A stretch of DNA of 64,000 bases from Symsagittifera roscoffensis (taxonomy: Eukaryota > Xenacoelomorpha > Acoela > Convolutidae), in NCBI RefSeq assembly GCF_963678635.1, contig NC_087069.1, forward strand, positions 13,616,660 through 13,680,659, written 5' to 3'. This document shows, piece after piece, positions 11,910-23,765 of the stretch (positions are counted from its first letter, which is position 1; each line of letters starts with the position of its first letter). Position numbers and translations under genes: made by a program. The notes under the pieces are model-generated. The model ran no database searches and was not told the origin of the DNA. It saw nothing but the letters and a program-made list of their open reading frames with translations.

Positions 11910-12090
11910 CCAGTTTTTTTCCTGTCATTGTCTAAAACAGAGTTACACACAGCATGATTGAATTTTTAATTCGTGAAATTTTATTATTTGTAGAGAATTT
12001 TTTACCGTTTTTATCCGGTCATTGTCTAAAAAAGAGTTACACACAGCATGATTAATGTTATCATTCGTGAATTTTCAGTAATTGTAGAGA
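11910..12090. repeat. Tandem duplication, about 90 bp unit
   Basis: Two copies share GTCATTGTCTAAAA, then GAGTTACACACAGCATGATT and ATTCGTGAA, followed by TTGTAGAGAA. They are about 90 bases apart and clearly diverged. Confidence 0.8.
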
Positions 12091-13310
12091 AAACAGCTAT
12101 TTTTTTGCTTGAAAACTAAAATTTGCAACTTCTATGTCCCGTGATTGTAGGTTGTTTGAATTTTAATAAAAAAAACACAACCAATTTTTAATTTGATGAA
12201 CCTGATTGACCGAAATTGACATTGGTAATATCAGATTGTTATTGATGAGAGAAACAGTAGTCTCTGAAACTTCAATTCACCCGTAACCTAACTGCTTCAA
12301 TATTATTGCGGTAGAAGTTCAAGGAGTTCTTAAACATGATGCTAAAAAAGTTTTTTTTTATTTCAATGAAAAAATTAAACCTGCCTTTCAGAGTTTTGAA
12401 ATAGCCAAGTAAATATCTAACTTTGCAGAAAACAACGCAAGTCAGTGCCTGTGATAGTTAATAACGATTGGAATAGTTGAATTATGTTTTTGATCTTGCC
12501 GCTCGAACAAACTCATATTTTTCATAAGGATGACGGTCTGTAGAATAGTATGAAAATCTTGCTCGGAGTTCTTCAACGTGATTTTGAAAAATCTGCGCCC
12601 CACATTCTGCTCTGCTTAAATGAGGAAGCAAGCTTTGGCTTTGCAATCGTAGTTTTCGAAATAGAAAAAAGCTACAAATTTATTCGAAAATGCTGATAAT
12701 AGATTGAAATTATATCATCATTTTTTGGTCAGTTTTTTACCTTTTCGAATTATTTTTGGAGTCGCCAAAGATATGGAGCCAATCATTGAAAGCAACAATA
12801 ATTGTTGTTTTTTGTCTTTTTAGATCATTACGAGGCTAAACTTGCTATTTTGTGATCCAGGACGCTCTCTTTTTTCATCCTTTGTTCCTTCGTTTTCTCT
12901 AATCGTTTCGACAAAAATTTAAAATCCCAAGTTAAAATCCCGATTTTTCTAAAATCCCGTAAAAGGCCCAGACTTTCCACACAAAAAATTCCTCCAAAAC
13001 AATGTGATTGGAACAGTGTCCGAGAATTGTATGACTAGCGCTATTCTATAATGAAAATGTATAGTCAAAAAAGCAAGTTAATGATTGACTAAATCAAAAA
13101 TATTTGAGTTTCGCTCTAAGTTTTTTTAGTTTGTTCAGGAGCATTAACATTCAAAAGTTTTCGCAATTGTGAACCAACCACAAGTTATTTGCCACAGATA
13201 ATCTGCATTAGAAGAATTGCCAGCTAAGATGACCTAATGCAGGCTACGTGAAAATATGACTGAAAAAATCAACTTTTTGTACGTGGCTAGAAGACTTCTA
13301 CTTTGCAAAA

Positions 13311-13380
13311 TTCCGTGGCGTAGCAGCATTTTAGTGTTTGCTTAAAACAAACACTAAAGTTCCGTGGCGTAGTAGCATTT
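13311..13380. repeat. Hairpin flanked by 21-bp direct repeats
   Basis: TTCCGTGGCGTAG(C/T)AGCATTT occurs at 13311-13331 and 13360-13380 with one difference. Between them lies an inverted repeat, TTAGTGTTTG and CAAACACTAA, around a seven-base loop. The layout, direct repeats around a perfect short palindrome, resembles a target-site duplication around a tiny foldback insertion. Confidence 0.7.
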
Positions 13381-14532
13381 ACAAACTACTCATACAAATC
13401 CATCTGAATTAAATTATGGTAAAAAGTATCGATAGTTTTTGGATCCAGTATTTTCAGTAAATTTGAGCGGCGCTACAAATTTCAAACTTGTAACACATAT
13501 TTAGCAATAAGTTTAGTAGAATATACCATCATAAAATTTCTAAAGTGGGCTATAAGACAACCGATGTGACAATTTATTAAACATCACGAATACTTCGGTG
13601 TTATTCATTTATTCATATAACTTATTAGCTTTTCAAAACAAAAAACAGTTGTTTACGAATAAGCCAGAGTTGTTTCTCATGGTTGAGAAAACTGGTTGGT
13701 TTAATTCAGAAAACAAGCTAAATTTTATAATCCAACGTATAGCCACCGACTAAACTGTGCGTGAAAAAAATACAGATAGAACTCTGCGTAAAAAACGGAG
13801 TTTTGTTTAAGTTTATTAACCAAGGCTTAAACTAGTTTTATATTTTTCTCACGTTTGGTATTTTTTGCTGCTTCGCAAGAAAGCGCTAAATAAAAACACA
13901 AAAAGCTGATTAATTTGTTTGGTCTACGAAACGCGCTGCTTTAGAAGCTGACAAACGTTACATCAAAAATCAGCAATTAACAATATTCTTAATTTTCATT
14001 CACGCGACGAATCCGAAACAAACAATTCACTTTCTGCATTTTTCGATTTGGATTTATCTTAATGTTACTGTTGATTACCAACCAGCAAAGACAAATGGTG
14101 TAAAACGCAGTTCGTATCTTTCAGCATTCATTTTCCCTCCATTAGATTATTAAACTACCAGATACTAATCGCCGCCCATTTTCCTACAGGTTAGAGGCTT
14201 GCTTGATTAGTTAGAAATACTCGAAAGTCATTTTTTTCAATTTTAAAATTAAATTCCTGATAGAACGATCACAGCAAATCACCCGGGTTGACCAAAATTT
14301 CTTATCATACAGTTATAAATTTAAAGCACGAATGGAGAGTTTTAAAAGTTTTGGAAACGTCTTACAGTTTTGATTGGAGATTCCCCACATACTCTTGGTC
14401 CGGATAGCATAGTGTTTTTGAGGATGTTAACGATTGCGCTTCCGACTCCGAAGTCTATGTGACGTTAATGTGAATTCCGAAGTCAATGTGACTCTACTGG
14501 GCAAAAAATGAATCAGAAAACAGAGCGAAATT

Positions 14533-15465
14533 AATACTATAGTTCTATGCAGCAAAGTATCCCTGACACGAGCAACAGTTGGAATCACAGCTGCCGTGAC
14601 AAACATTTTCCAATTATTTGCTCAAAACGTTCAGTCATGTCTGAAATCAGTGATAACTTTTAGTGATGTCTCGGAGCCACCGGTACTTCGTGTATTAAAA
14701 CAACTTGGTTGGCCTGTTGAAAAAAACCGACTGGTCGAGGTGAACAACTCTGCCTTCAGAGTGAACACAGTGGAAGACGCCAATGACCCTAAAATCAGAA
14801 GCTGGTGGATGCTCTGCATGAGGGGTCAAAGGGAACTCGTTAAAATGCTGAATTCAATGGAACCAGTTCCAACTGCACCAAGTGCTCAAGTTACATGCAC
14901 AAGGTTGTCTCTGCAAGACACGTGCGAAGTTGTCGAAAGTCAAGTTTATCAGGCAGCAAATGATACAGCGACACTATTAGCTAGACTAAACTCTGTTGCA
15001 AGTGCTATTGGCGCTTCCCCAGGAGAGAAAATTGAGACGAAAAGGATAGAAGTGGAAAAGCAAGACGTAGCTGATGGAAAACATACAACTTTGTGTGTTC
15101 AATGTAATTCTACTTGTCACAAGGTCTGTGCTTTTGGAGACGACAATGATAAAAGTCGATGTTGCGCAATGAGTGGCGGATCTTGTACTGTCTGTCCGAA
15201 GAAATGTCATTGGTCACGACACAAAAACGCTCGTTTCATCTTAGTCCCCAGAGAAATAACTGAATGGGTAGTGCCGGATGAGCTGATCAAAACCTGGAAT
15301 GAGAATAATAATACCCTTGAGGGAGCCGTTTTGGGAGCAATGGATGAATTCGTCGAGCTGCAAGAAAAGCTGCAGGGGCATATAAAAACACTTATCAAAC
15401 TAAGTGAAAAACTTAAGAAAATATCTTTGCGACATAATCCACATGACATAATTTTGTTAAATTAA
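14533..15465 (+). pseudogene. Truncated partial copy of the SNTX-GTPase gene
   Basis: Sequence from 14533 matches the intact gene from 20378, in frame and uninterrupted, through the segment after G3, the nine-cysteine cluster and into the coiled-coil region. Homology ends after the codons for LRHNP, near 15438, and a stop follows within nine codons. It lacks the SNTX-like domain, fibronectin III and Walker A, and no start codon or promoter is obvious, so it is probably a non-functional duplicate. The first 290 bases are clearly diverged from the parent while the remainder is almost identical, which suggests gene conversion. A short expressed protein starting at one of the internal methionines cannot be excluded. 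Confidence 0.8.
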
Positions 15466-15724
15466 TAAGAGATATTTTTCGGTAAATAACTCAGGCAAAT
15501 AGATAAATTTCGGCATTCTCTATCGATCAAAAACATCATATAACTTTTTATCATCTGTTCGTTTTTGGTACAAAACGGCGCAAGCTAGCCACAAATACCG
15601 GTCGGTAATGTCCTTGAGACAAATTGCTCTTTTTGGCGGTCAGTCTTAATCAAGGCTGAACCGAATTAGAACCAAAAAACAGTTAAAAAAGGATGTAACC
15701 ACCGTTTTTAGTATATTAATACAT
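15466..15724. other. Spacer, nothing recognised
   Basis: Contains only T-run stretches on the minus strand (near 15677-15696) that could terminate a Pol III transcript from the adjacent tRNA-like unit. Confidence 0.4.
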
Positions 15725-15800
15725 GGGCAGGTCGGGGACTCGAACCTACGTCGACTGTGATGTAACGTTACTTTGTCTTAGTCCGCTTGGCCAACTATGC
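15725..15800 (-). mobile_element. tRNA-like Pol III unit (tRNA pseudogene or SINE head)
   Basis: On the minus strand TGGCCAAGCGG (15793-15783) matches the internal Pol III A box and GGTTCGAGTCC (15746-15736) matches the B box exactly. Their spacing suits a tRNA, and the D-arm resembles a leucine-type tRNA. The acceptor arms (GCATAGT against ACCTGCC) mostly do not pair and the T-stem has three mismatches, so this is not a working tRNA. T-runs follow about 30 to 60 bases downstream. It is either a decayed tRNA gene or the 5' head of a tRNA-derived SINE. Other copies would be needed to tell which. Confidence 0.6.
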
Positions 15801-17863
15801 TTATTTTATATGCATCTATACTCTTGTTTTATTCTATACTCTTGTTTTATATGCATCTATACTCTACATTTGCATTGCAACACAATGATTTTTTCAAATA
15901 TCAAATCTCAAATTATCAGACACTGATCAAGGCATAAATAAACATGCAATACAAAAAAAAACAGGAATATTCAGCGTTTTTAAAAAAAATTATTGAGCAA
16001 AAAGGAAAAAAAATCCAACAATATTGATACATGCAAAAAAATTTTTTTCGAAAAAGAAATTGTTTATTTCTACAGCTTTTTTTATCCCAAAACAAGAAAA
16101 AAATCCTTTGAAAATTCGATACAGCGATACAGCGTTTTTTTGTTGCCAAAACAAGAAAAAATTCTTTTGAAAATTCGATGAAACGGTTTAGCAAAACATA
16201 TGAAAGTTTTGTGACTAGTAGTTTTTCGCAGACTTTGTTATGGAATTGTATGACTAGCAGTTTTGGACAACCTGGGCAACAAAATTTCGAATTTGCTATC
16301 GAGATAAATGTCAAAATATTTCAATCTGAACTCAAAAATAACAATAACAGAATCACAGTTTCATTTTTAGATATCAAATTGTAGTTTCACCTTTGATATA
16401 AGGCTAAGGGTGATAAGAAACGTATATGTTAAATTTAATTTAAAAATGCAGCTGCCTCTTTTTTCTATCAAAACAGCTAGTTTTGTATTTTATTTGCTAC
16501 CATTGTCGTAAAATGTTACACAGACGAAGTGGACTTTCGCACCACTGGCGATAACGCACAAAGTAAGCATTACAAACTAGCAGACAGAAACTCAAAGACA
16601 AAACACTTATTGGAAAAAAAACACAACAGCAAAAAAATTCTATTTTTGTCTGATATGATAATTAATGTGAAGAAGAAATATCGGCCAAAGTGAACAATTT
16701 TCTACTTTAATAGACCAAATGAACAACTTTTTTCCTTAAAAAATGCACGAAACATTCATCGAGCGGCAACTGGGCTGACATTTTATCGACCGTAACAAGT
16801 CGCAACAAAATTAATGTCATGAAAAATTTTGAAAGTTCCTAAATTCTATATCTTTAAGCCCCTCCGAAAGCACACAAAAGACTGAAAATCGGTTTTTACT
16901 CCCAATTGACATAAATTTAGCTCATTTACCTGATAAAACATAAATCAAAAAAGTTAAGGCCACATAAATTTTTTGGTCTCAGTTTGAAACATTTGAACCC
17001 AGAAAAGAAAGCTACAAAAAACAGTAAGTTTAATAATTTTGAGTTAACACAAATAAATCAAAAAATCTTTCTAATAGAATAAAGCAAATTACAAACTACT
17101 TACAGTATCACAAAAACTTATATATTCATTATTTTTATTATATCAAAACAATTAAAATGACCTATAAGAAGGTTCAACAGAATCCGAGATCAAAAATTTC
17201 GAAATATATCAAGTCCGTTCATATCCCCTAAAAAAATCCTTGGAGAGTTATTTTGTTTTCAATTTGTGCTTGGTACACACTGGCCGGGTTGTAGTTTGGT
17301 TGAAACTCCCGGAGAGAGCTTCCACGATCTTTTTGACGAAGTCAATTTTTTGCTTCGAGAATCCCCCTTTGAGATCGGCGGAAGGAAAAGGATACTGTTT
17401 CTATTTTAGATCTTGGTCCTAATTGTTGGGTGATAAATATGCGTAAATAAAGGTAAAATTTGAGCCAATCTTGGATGACTTCAAATCAAAATGGAATGAA
17501 TTTTCACTGCTGAACAAGCTACCAAAGTGCTGAATTGAAAAAAAAAAAGATAAAATGAACTGAAACAAAACTTTCAATTCATTTTGTTGAATTCGTGTAT
17601 TTGTTGCCCAGAAATAATGAGGAAAAAAATTGTCTGGAGTATTACCAACAATTTCATGGCACAATTTTTTTTGCGAATTTTCGAACCAAAATTACACCAT
17701 TAACACGGGTCATTTCTTTCGGTTCAATATTAAGGTGCTTAACAGGGTCAATTGATGTAAAAATAATTTAAACGGACCAAATTTACCTCCTTAACTTTGA
17801 AGCAAAAGAACTGACCGGTTTCAAGGGTGTAACTCTGGTTCAAAATTTTTCAAAAAGTGCACC
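15801..17863. other. AT-rich region upstream of the large gene
   Basis: Contains a short direct repeat of TATGCATCTATACTCT (15810-15870) and a duplicated stretch of about 60 bases around CAAAACAAGAAAAAA near 16088 and 16149. I see no gene. Promoter elements for the gene at 17864 cannot be recognised with confidence. Confidence 0.5.
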
Positions 17864-20800
17864 ATGAAAAATTTGATGAAAGTCCAAGCAATTCGTATTC
17901 ATGTTCTGATTCGGTTCTGTTTCAGGATGGACGAGAACCAAGTTATGATCATTCCATCATTGGGTCGTCAAATTGAACTTGGAAGTCTCTACGACGCCAG
18001 AATTGATACATTCCATGCCGGCATGAGCCTCTGGAGATCGTCCGACATTGAAAGCAATCAAAAAATTAATAATACTCCAGATATTACTCACAAAGTGTCT
18101 TCAAATTTGGACGAGCTTCGAAAAAACAGTGGGTTAGATCTCGAAGGTTCTGTAAAGCTTGATTTGAAACTATTGACGGCAAGTGGTAGCGCAAACTATT
18201 TAAGCGAAGATTTTGAAGACAACACGAAAGCTCGTGTCGATATAACTTGCCTAAAACAGAATCGAGTTCGACTAATTCCAATGGAAGTTTTAATGAACAT
18301 GACATACGATAAAGTAGTCATGGAAAAGCCTTTTTTTACTCATTTTGTCGCTTCGGTTACCGAAGGCGCTGTTGCAAATATTTCTTTCTCTAAAACATGC
18401 TCTTCTACTGAAGAAAAACAGAAGGTTACAGGCAACTTGTCAGGTATATTGAAGAAATGTATTGAGATGAAAGGCGAGGGAAATTATACAAAAGACTCAA
18501 GCTTCAAAAAAGAAGAACTCGAAATAAAGCTGAGCGGAGCAATTGACTTTCCGATTAGGACTTTTGAAGATGCAGTGCCAGCAGGCCAGGAGTTGCCACA
18601 GTTGCTGAAAGACCATACAAACACTCTATCGGCGACACTTTTGCCACTTTCTTACCTGGATTCTACAGTGAAGCGTATGATTCGAGATATTGATCAAAAT
18701 GTCTTGCTTCGAATCCAGCGGTGTCTTCGAGATGCCGAACAAGTAAGTGTTGAGCTATCATATTTTTCAAAAATTGATCAATTGAAGTTCATGAGTGCCT
18801 TAAGGCGACAATATGATCTCTTCTCGATGTCGTTTAAAGCAAAAGTTGACAATTTTTGCGCGACAGTCAGAATGTTACTTCCAAAGCTGAGCGAATCGTC
18901 TATTGATTTTTCATCAGTCAATGAAAATATCAGTACATGTATAATTACGTTGGAAAATCAGACCCACATCGCCCGCGTTTTTCTTGAGGAAAAATGCAAC
19001 GAAACAAGATATCTTTTGACTTTGCTGAAACAAATGGAAAACATGGAATTAGTGAATTTCAACTCGAAAGAGTTAAGTGAAGAAATATTTCTTGGGAGCA
19101 AAGTTCTAATTAACTTTTCATGCAAGGAGTTGCAGCTCGAGAAACACCAACTTTTGAAGAAACTAGATAATCCTGATGATTTAAGTCACCACTCCTCAAA
19201 TGAAGACAATTCAAACAATTCTGACGAAGAAGAAGAAAAATGGTTTGAAAATACCAGGCTAGCTGAAGCGTTTGAACGTTCTCTGAGTCAACTTCAACAG
19301 CTGAAAATGCACAATCTGACAAACAAAAAGATGATGATTGGATTTGGTGTGATACCAAAAGCGTTCCAAGCAAATAGTAAAAACAAGAAAAAAACACAGT
19401 TTGCGGATATCATTCTTGCTCGCAGCAACGGATTCTATATAATCAATGGTGATTTACCTAAGCCCCCTAGCTTTGTTCAAGTGAAAGTTGACGGACAGAA
19501 AATGAATGTAAGTTGGGAAAAGCAAGAAACTCAAACAATCAAGATTGAAAAATATTTCATACAATGGCGCCCAACGCATGATCAATTAAAGGACTCATTT
19601 GATAATGCGTATACGAATGATGAGCTCTGGGACTCGGCTGAGGTACAAGCAGGCACCTGCTCGTTTGGTTTGGAGAATTACCTTAAAGGTCCTTTGAAAG
19701 CAAATGTGAACTACCAAATTAGAATAGCTACCCACGCCGACGCTGGACTGTCAGTTTTCACCCAAGTTGTTTCAGCACGAACAGAAAAAAAACCTTCAGC
19801 TGCAAGTTCGATTCTTGAGTTTTATCGGAACCACAATTCATCCGAACAAAGAAAACCTGCTAACTGGGAGCAAGAAGGAGGTGAAAAACCACCTGTGATT
19901 GCCGGAAAAAACTTTTTTCTAGGTTTTCGGACAAAAAAAATACAGAAGGTTACAACTAAAGACTACAATAACGAAATCGGCGTGATTATTGTTGATGTAA
20001 TGCCTGAAATTCAGCAAGATATCCCATATGCCGAAATTAACGACAACAAGGCGCGAGCTATAATGTTTGTCGGGGAAACAGGTGCCGGAAAAACAACAGA
20101 AATCAATGCCATGGTTTCATATCTGCTGGAAGCTGATTTCAGTGACCAATGTCGTATAATGCTAGTCGATGACCGTAGCGCTAACCCAGCAGAATCAGTG
20201 ACTAGGTACATTACTGTCTATTGTTTGAGACCTCACTCGGAAGTGTTCGAAGACTGTACACTTTACATCATTGATACACCTGGGTATGGAGATACTGAAT
20301 CTTTGAAAACTGGCCGTAATCGAGATCAATTTATAACAGCCTCAATGAAAGAAATGTTCACCATAATTCCAGAAATCAATACTATAGTTCTATGCAGCAA
20401 AGCATCCCTGACACGAGCAACAGTTGGAATTACAGCTGCCGTGACTAATATTTTTCAGTTATTTGCTCAAAATGTTCAGTCATGCTTGAAATCTGTGATA
20501 ACATTTAGTGATGTGTCGAAGCCACCGGTACTTGATGTCTTGAAAGAATTGGAATGGCCGATTGAAAAAAAACGACTGGTAGAAGTGAACAACTCTGCCT
20601 TCAGAGTGAACACAGTGGAAGATGCAGATGATCCTAAAATCCGAAGTTGGTGGATGCTTTGCATGAAGGGTCAACGGGAACTTGTTAAAATGCTGAATTC
20701 AATGGAACCAGTTCCAACTGCACCAAGTGCTCAAGTTACATGCACAAGGTTGTCTCTGCAAGAAACGTGCGAAGTTGTCGAAAGTCAAGTTTATCAGGCA

Positions 20801-21751
20801 GCAAATGATACAGCGACACTGTTAGCTAGACTAAACTCTATTGCAAATGCTATTGGGGCTTCCCCAGGAGAGAAAATTGAGACAAAAAGGATAGAAGTGG
20901 AAAAGCAAGACGTAGTTGATGGAAATCATACAACTTTGTGTGTTCAATGTAATTCTACTTGTCACAAGGTCTGTGCTTTTGGAGACGACAATGATAAAAG
21001 TCGATGTTGCGCAATGAGTGGCGGATCTTGTACTGTCTGTCCGAAGAAATGTCATTGGTCACGACACAAAAACGCTCGTTTCATCTTAGTCCCCAAAGAA
21101 ATAACTGAATGGGTAGTGCCGGATGAGCTGATCAAAACCTGGAATGAGAATAATAATACCCTTGAGGGAGCCGTTTTGGGAGCAATGGATAAATTTCTCG
21201 AGCTGCAAGAAAAGCTGCAGGGTCATATAAAAACACTTATCAATCTAAGTGAAAAACTTAAGAAAATATCTTTGCGACATAATCCACTTGCTCTCAGAAA
21301 CTACTTGCTGAGCTTATTACAAACCGCAAAAACGCAGGGAGCATCGCCAAGTCAGATTCAAAGTTTAGAAGCAGCTACACGGGCAATGATGCTGCAAGAA
21401 AATGTAGCTCGAGATTCGCAGTCACCATACAATGAGTCACAAATTTTGATAGAGGTTTTGACTAAAGTACGCGCCGAACTAACCAGAAGGACAAAGTTAC
21501 CTCACCTTGAAAGGATCAAAGAAGAGAAGAAGCCGTGCAGCTTATATAATAAGCTGTATGATCAAGTTCCCCAAGAAATTCGAAATAAATCTCCCAGCAA
21601 ACTGTCTAAAGCTAGAAATATTCCAGGGACTGGAAAGGTTGTTAAAAATGGAGCGCTGTTTCCCGAAAACTTGAAAGCTATTGTGAAAATGATAACAGTC
21701 ATTTTGAAATCAGGATCAGTGCATTCTATTGCATCAGCAGGACTAAATTGA
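17864..21751 (+). CDS. SNTX-like / fibronectin III / P-loop GTPase multidomain protein
   Basis: Single uninterrupted frame of 1295 codons. Residues about 22-250 resemble the N-terminal MACPF-type domain of stonustoxin-like (SNTX) proteins, a perforin relative found widely outside venoms. Residues 255-345 are helical, about 532-641 form a fibronectin III domain, and a G domain follows with Walker A GETGAGKTT (737-745) and G3 DTPGYGD (804-810). Nine cysteines lie at 1026-1063 (CVQC, TCHKVC, CC, CTVCPKKC), then a coiled coil near 1090-1135. In fish SNTX proteins a PRY-SPRY domain ends the chain, and here a GTPase takes its place. The best start may be M22 (17927), because TTCTGTTTCAG just upstream looks like a 3' splice site and family members begin at about this point. 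The role is unknown. A defence or membrane function is inference, and pore formation is not shown. Confidence 0.85.
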   Translation: MKNLMKVQAIRIHVLIRFCFRMDENQVMIIPSLGRQIELGSLYDARIDTFHAGMSLWRSSDIESNQKINNTPDITHKVSSNLDELRKNSGLDLEGSVKLDLKLLTASGSANYLSEDFEDNTKARVDITCLKQNRVRLIPMEVLMNMTYDKVVMEKPFFTHFVASVTEGAVANISFSKTCSSTEEKQKVTGNLSGILKKCIEMKGEGNYTKDSSFKKEELEIKLSGAIDFPIRTFEDAVPAGQELPQLLKDHTNTLSATLLPLSYLDSTVKRMIRDIDQNVLLRIQRCLRDAEQVSVELSYFSKIDQLKFMSALRRQYDLFSMSFKAKVDNFCATVRMLLPKLSESSIDFSSVNENISTCIITLENQTHIARVFLEEKCNETRYLLTLLKQMENMELVNFNSKELSEEIFLGSKVLINFSCKELQLEKHQLLKKLDNPDDLSHHSSNEDNSNNSDEEEEKWFENTRLAEAFERSLSQLQQLKMHNLTNKKMMIGFGVIPKAFQANSKNKKKTQFADIILARSNGFYIINGDLPKPPSFVQVKVDGQKMNVSWEKQETQTIKIEKYFIQWRPTHDQLKDSFDNAYTNDELWDSAEVQAGTCSFGLENYLKGPLKANVNYQIRIATHADAGLSVFTQVVSARTEKKPSAASSILEFYRNHNSSEQRKPANWEQEGGEKPPVIAGKNFFLGFRTKKIQKVTTKDYNNEIGVIIVDVMPEIQQDIPYAEINDNKARAIMFVGETGAGKTTEINAMVSYLLEADFSDQCRIMLVDDRSANPAESVTRYITVYCLRPHSEVFEDCTLYIIDTPGYGDTESLKTGRNRDQFITASMKEMFTIIPEINTIVLCSKASLTRATVGITAAVTNIFQLFAQNVQSCLKSVITFSDVSKPPVLDVLKELEWPIEKKRLVEVNNSAFRVNTVEDADDPKIRSWWMLCMKGQRELVKMLNSMEPVPTAPSAQVTCTRLSLQETCEVVESQVYQAANDTATLLARLNSIANAIGASPGEKIETKRIEVEKQDVVDGNHTTLCVQCNSTCHKVCAFGDDNDKSRCCAMSGGSCTVCPKKCHWSRHKNARFILVPKEITEWVVPDELIKTWNENNNTLEGAVLGAMDKFLELQEKLQGHIKTLINLSEKLKKISLRHNPLALRNYLLSLLQTAKTQGASPSQIQSLEAATRAMMLQENVARDSQSPYNESQILIEVLTKVRAELTRRTKLPHLERIKEEKKPCSLYNKLYDQVPQEIRNKSPSKLSKARNIPGTGKVVKNGALFPENLKAIVKMITVILKSGSVHSIASAGLN

Positions 21752-23765
21752 TTAAAAAAACAGCCCGAAAACATATTTCAATGCAGATGTAGCTCACAAC
21801 TGACTGGTTAAGAGTTCACTCAAAATAGTACATATCGATAACTGCATCAAAAAGTTTAACAAAATTTGAATTCCACTCAACGTTAACGCGAATGTCGTAT
21901 CATCTGTGGTATATTTTATTATTTTCACTACAGATCAAGAGTCCCATTTTTCTATTACAGAGTAAACATGAGTATTCTTTGATAAATTTCGACTATTGTA
22001 AAATTTATGATTGCCCCACAATTACTTTTAAAATATCATTTTTTGATATTCCATTATTGTCAAAATACTCTAACCAACTTCATTTACTAACAAAATTTTA
22101 CTGTAGAATTTTCGTTTTAGGATATTAACCCATATCGTAAACGCGGTTGCGATAGTAGTTTTAGTTTCGCTATAGTAGTTGACTTTTTCATCGCGGAGAC
22201 TAAAATCAAAAAACCAGAAATTTTTTTTTTAAACTTTCCCTTGCACTTAACTTCTTTAAATACTTTCTTAGAAGAATGCTTTTGATCCAACTTCTAAATT
22301 TCTTTAACTTTTTTTAGAAGACATCAAATTCAATGAAAACCAAATAAATAAACAAAGGACACTAGAAGTATATTGTCGACTAGGAGTAAAAATCGAAATA
22401 ATTCTCTTGAAAAACACATTTTTTTTATCTGTTTTTAGTTCTGGTCTACTTTTTTTTCATTATGCAATTTTGCTAATTAGTGCTTACATTTGTCAAGAAC
22501 TAGATGCCCTGAAATTAATCAAACACGACTACACTTTGACCATTTTGATATATCATTTGATTTTTTTGCTGCCAAACTAAAAATACTAAGCTATTATTCG
22601 TCATTTCGTCAAGTCGAAATTTTTGTATTTTCGCTATTTGATCTTTATGCCAAATCTTCCATTCAAAAGGATTTACAAATACCTAATAATGTTGAAACTC
22701 AAATTCTACCGAGAGAGAATCTGCCTCAATCAATGGTGTTATTTGAAAGTTTGGTTTGTAAACAATGATATAGTCAAAATAACTAATGTTCACCTGCATT
22801 TTGATATTTGCGTGCTTTCTAAGTTTCATGATCAGCAAATATGCTTCTTACAAACAAATCATAAATAATCTTTACTTGCATTCATTATTAGGAGCTTTTA
22901 ACTTCACAAATTATGCAGCAAACCTGTCGCGTATCGAAGTTCAACCATGAAGTTAATAATTATCCTGCTGTATACCGTAAGCCATTACGCCATGTATAAA
23001 TAATTGTTTCTTCTGACATCTTATAATCAGGAAACTTGCTTCACACAAATCAACTATATATATTCTGTGCTTTCTGATTATATATATTCTGTGCTTTCAA
23101 TTTAATAAGCAAGACTGGCATGGTTTTTTCTTTGCTTAAGCTGAATATAAAAATATATATTTTTTCTCACTGTACACAAGAACGATGCCTCCTTCTTTGT
23201 CTGTGTAAATCAGCAAGTCTGTTGTAAATGTCAAACAAGAAAAACAATTTTTTGCTTCATATACGAAAGTATCAATCCTTTTTGTTTTTGTTAACCAAAA
23301 AACATTATTTAAGTCAATCACCCAGGTTAACCTCTAACGACGGAAATGATTTTGATAAACTTTAACAGGAGAAATACAAGAAATTCAATCAAATCAGTTC
23401 AATTTACGGAGACTATTCAAAAATATTTTATATGAATAATTTCCCGCTCTCAGTAAAAAGAGAAATAATTGATTATATTATAATTATAATCGTACTTTTA
23501 GCAAAATTCTAAATAACTTTAAGCGCCAATTTTAGATATTTGAACGATCTATAATCCATTATAAAGATAACATTTTTGGTGACACTTTAATAGATACAAT
23601 CAATTATACTTTTTAAAATCTCTTTTAATCTATTATAATCTGTTAAAATAGATTGTAATCCCTTTTTCTATTAAATAGTATTTCACAGGAAAAATCAATT
23701 TTAATGGATTATAATTTGTATACTCTGCATGAAAACACAGTAAAAATCAGTAAGAAGTAAGAATC
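21752..23765. other. AT-rich region, no gene seen
   Basis: Only low-complexity sequence and a short direct repeat (TATATATATTCTGTGCTTTC twice near 23053-23098). Frames here have no recognisable content. Confidence 0.5.

Larger units (their letters stand above)
10841..14532. other. AT-rich region without genes
   Basis: No frame here has recognisable protein content. Apart from the two small repeats listed separately I see only homopolymer runs and AT-rich sequence. The element-specific CTCAAG-type hexamers are almost absent here, unlike in the retroelement. Confidence 0.6.

Noticed and set aside
15725-15800. Functional tRNA gene
   Set aside because: Acceptor and T-stems do not pair and no normal anticodon stem-loop forms, despite perfect A and B boxes.
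15916-16384. Frames rich in Phe, Lys and Asn on both strands
   Set aside because: Produced by poly-A and poly-T runs and a 60-bp duplication. No conserved motif.
22490-22868. Two overlapping plus frames
   Set aside because: AT-rich chance frames without motif or codon-use support.
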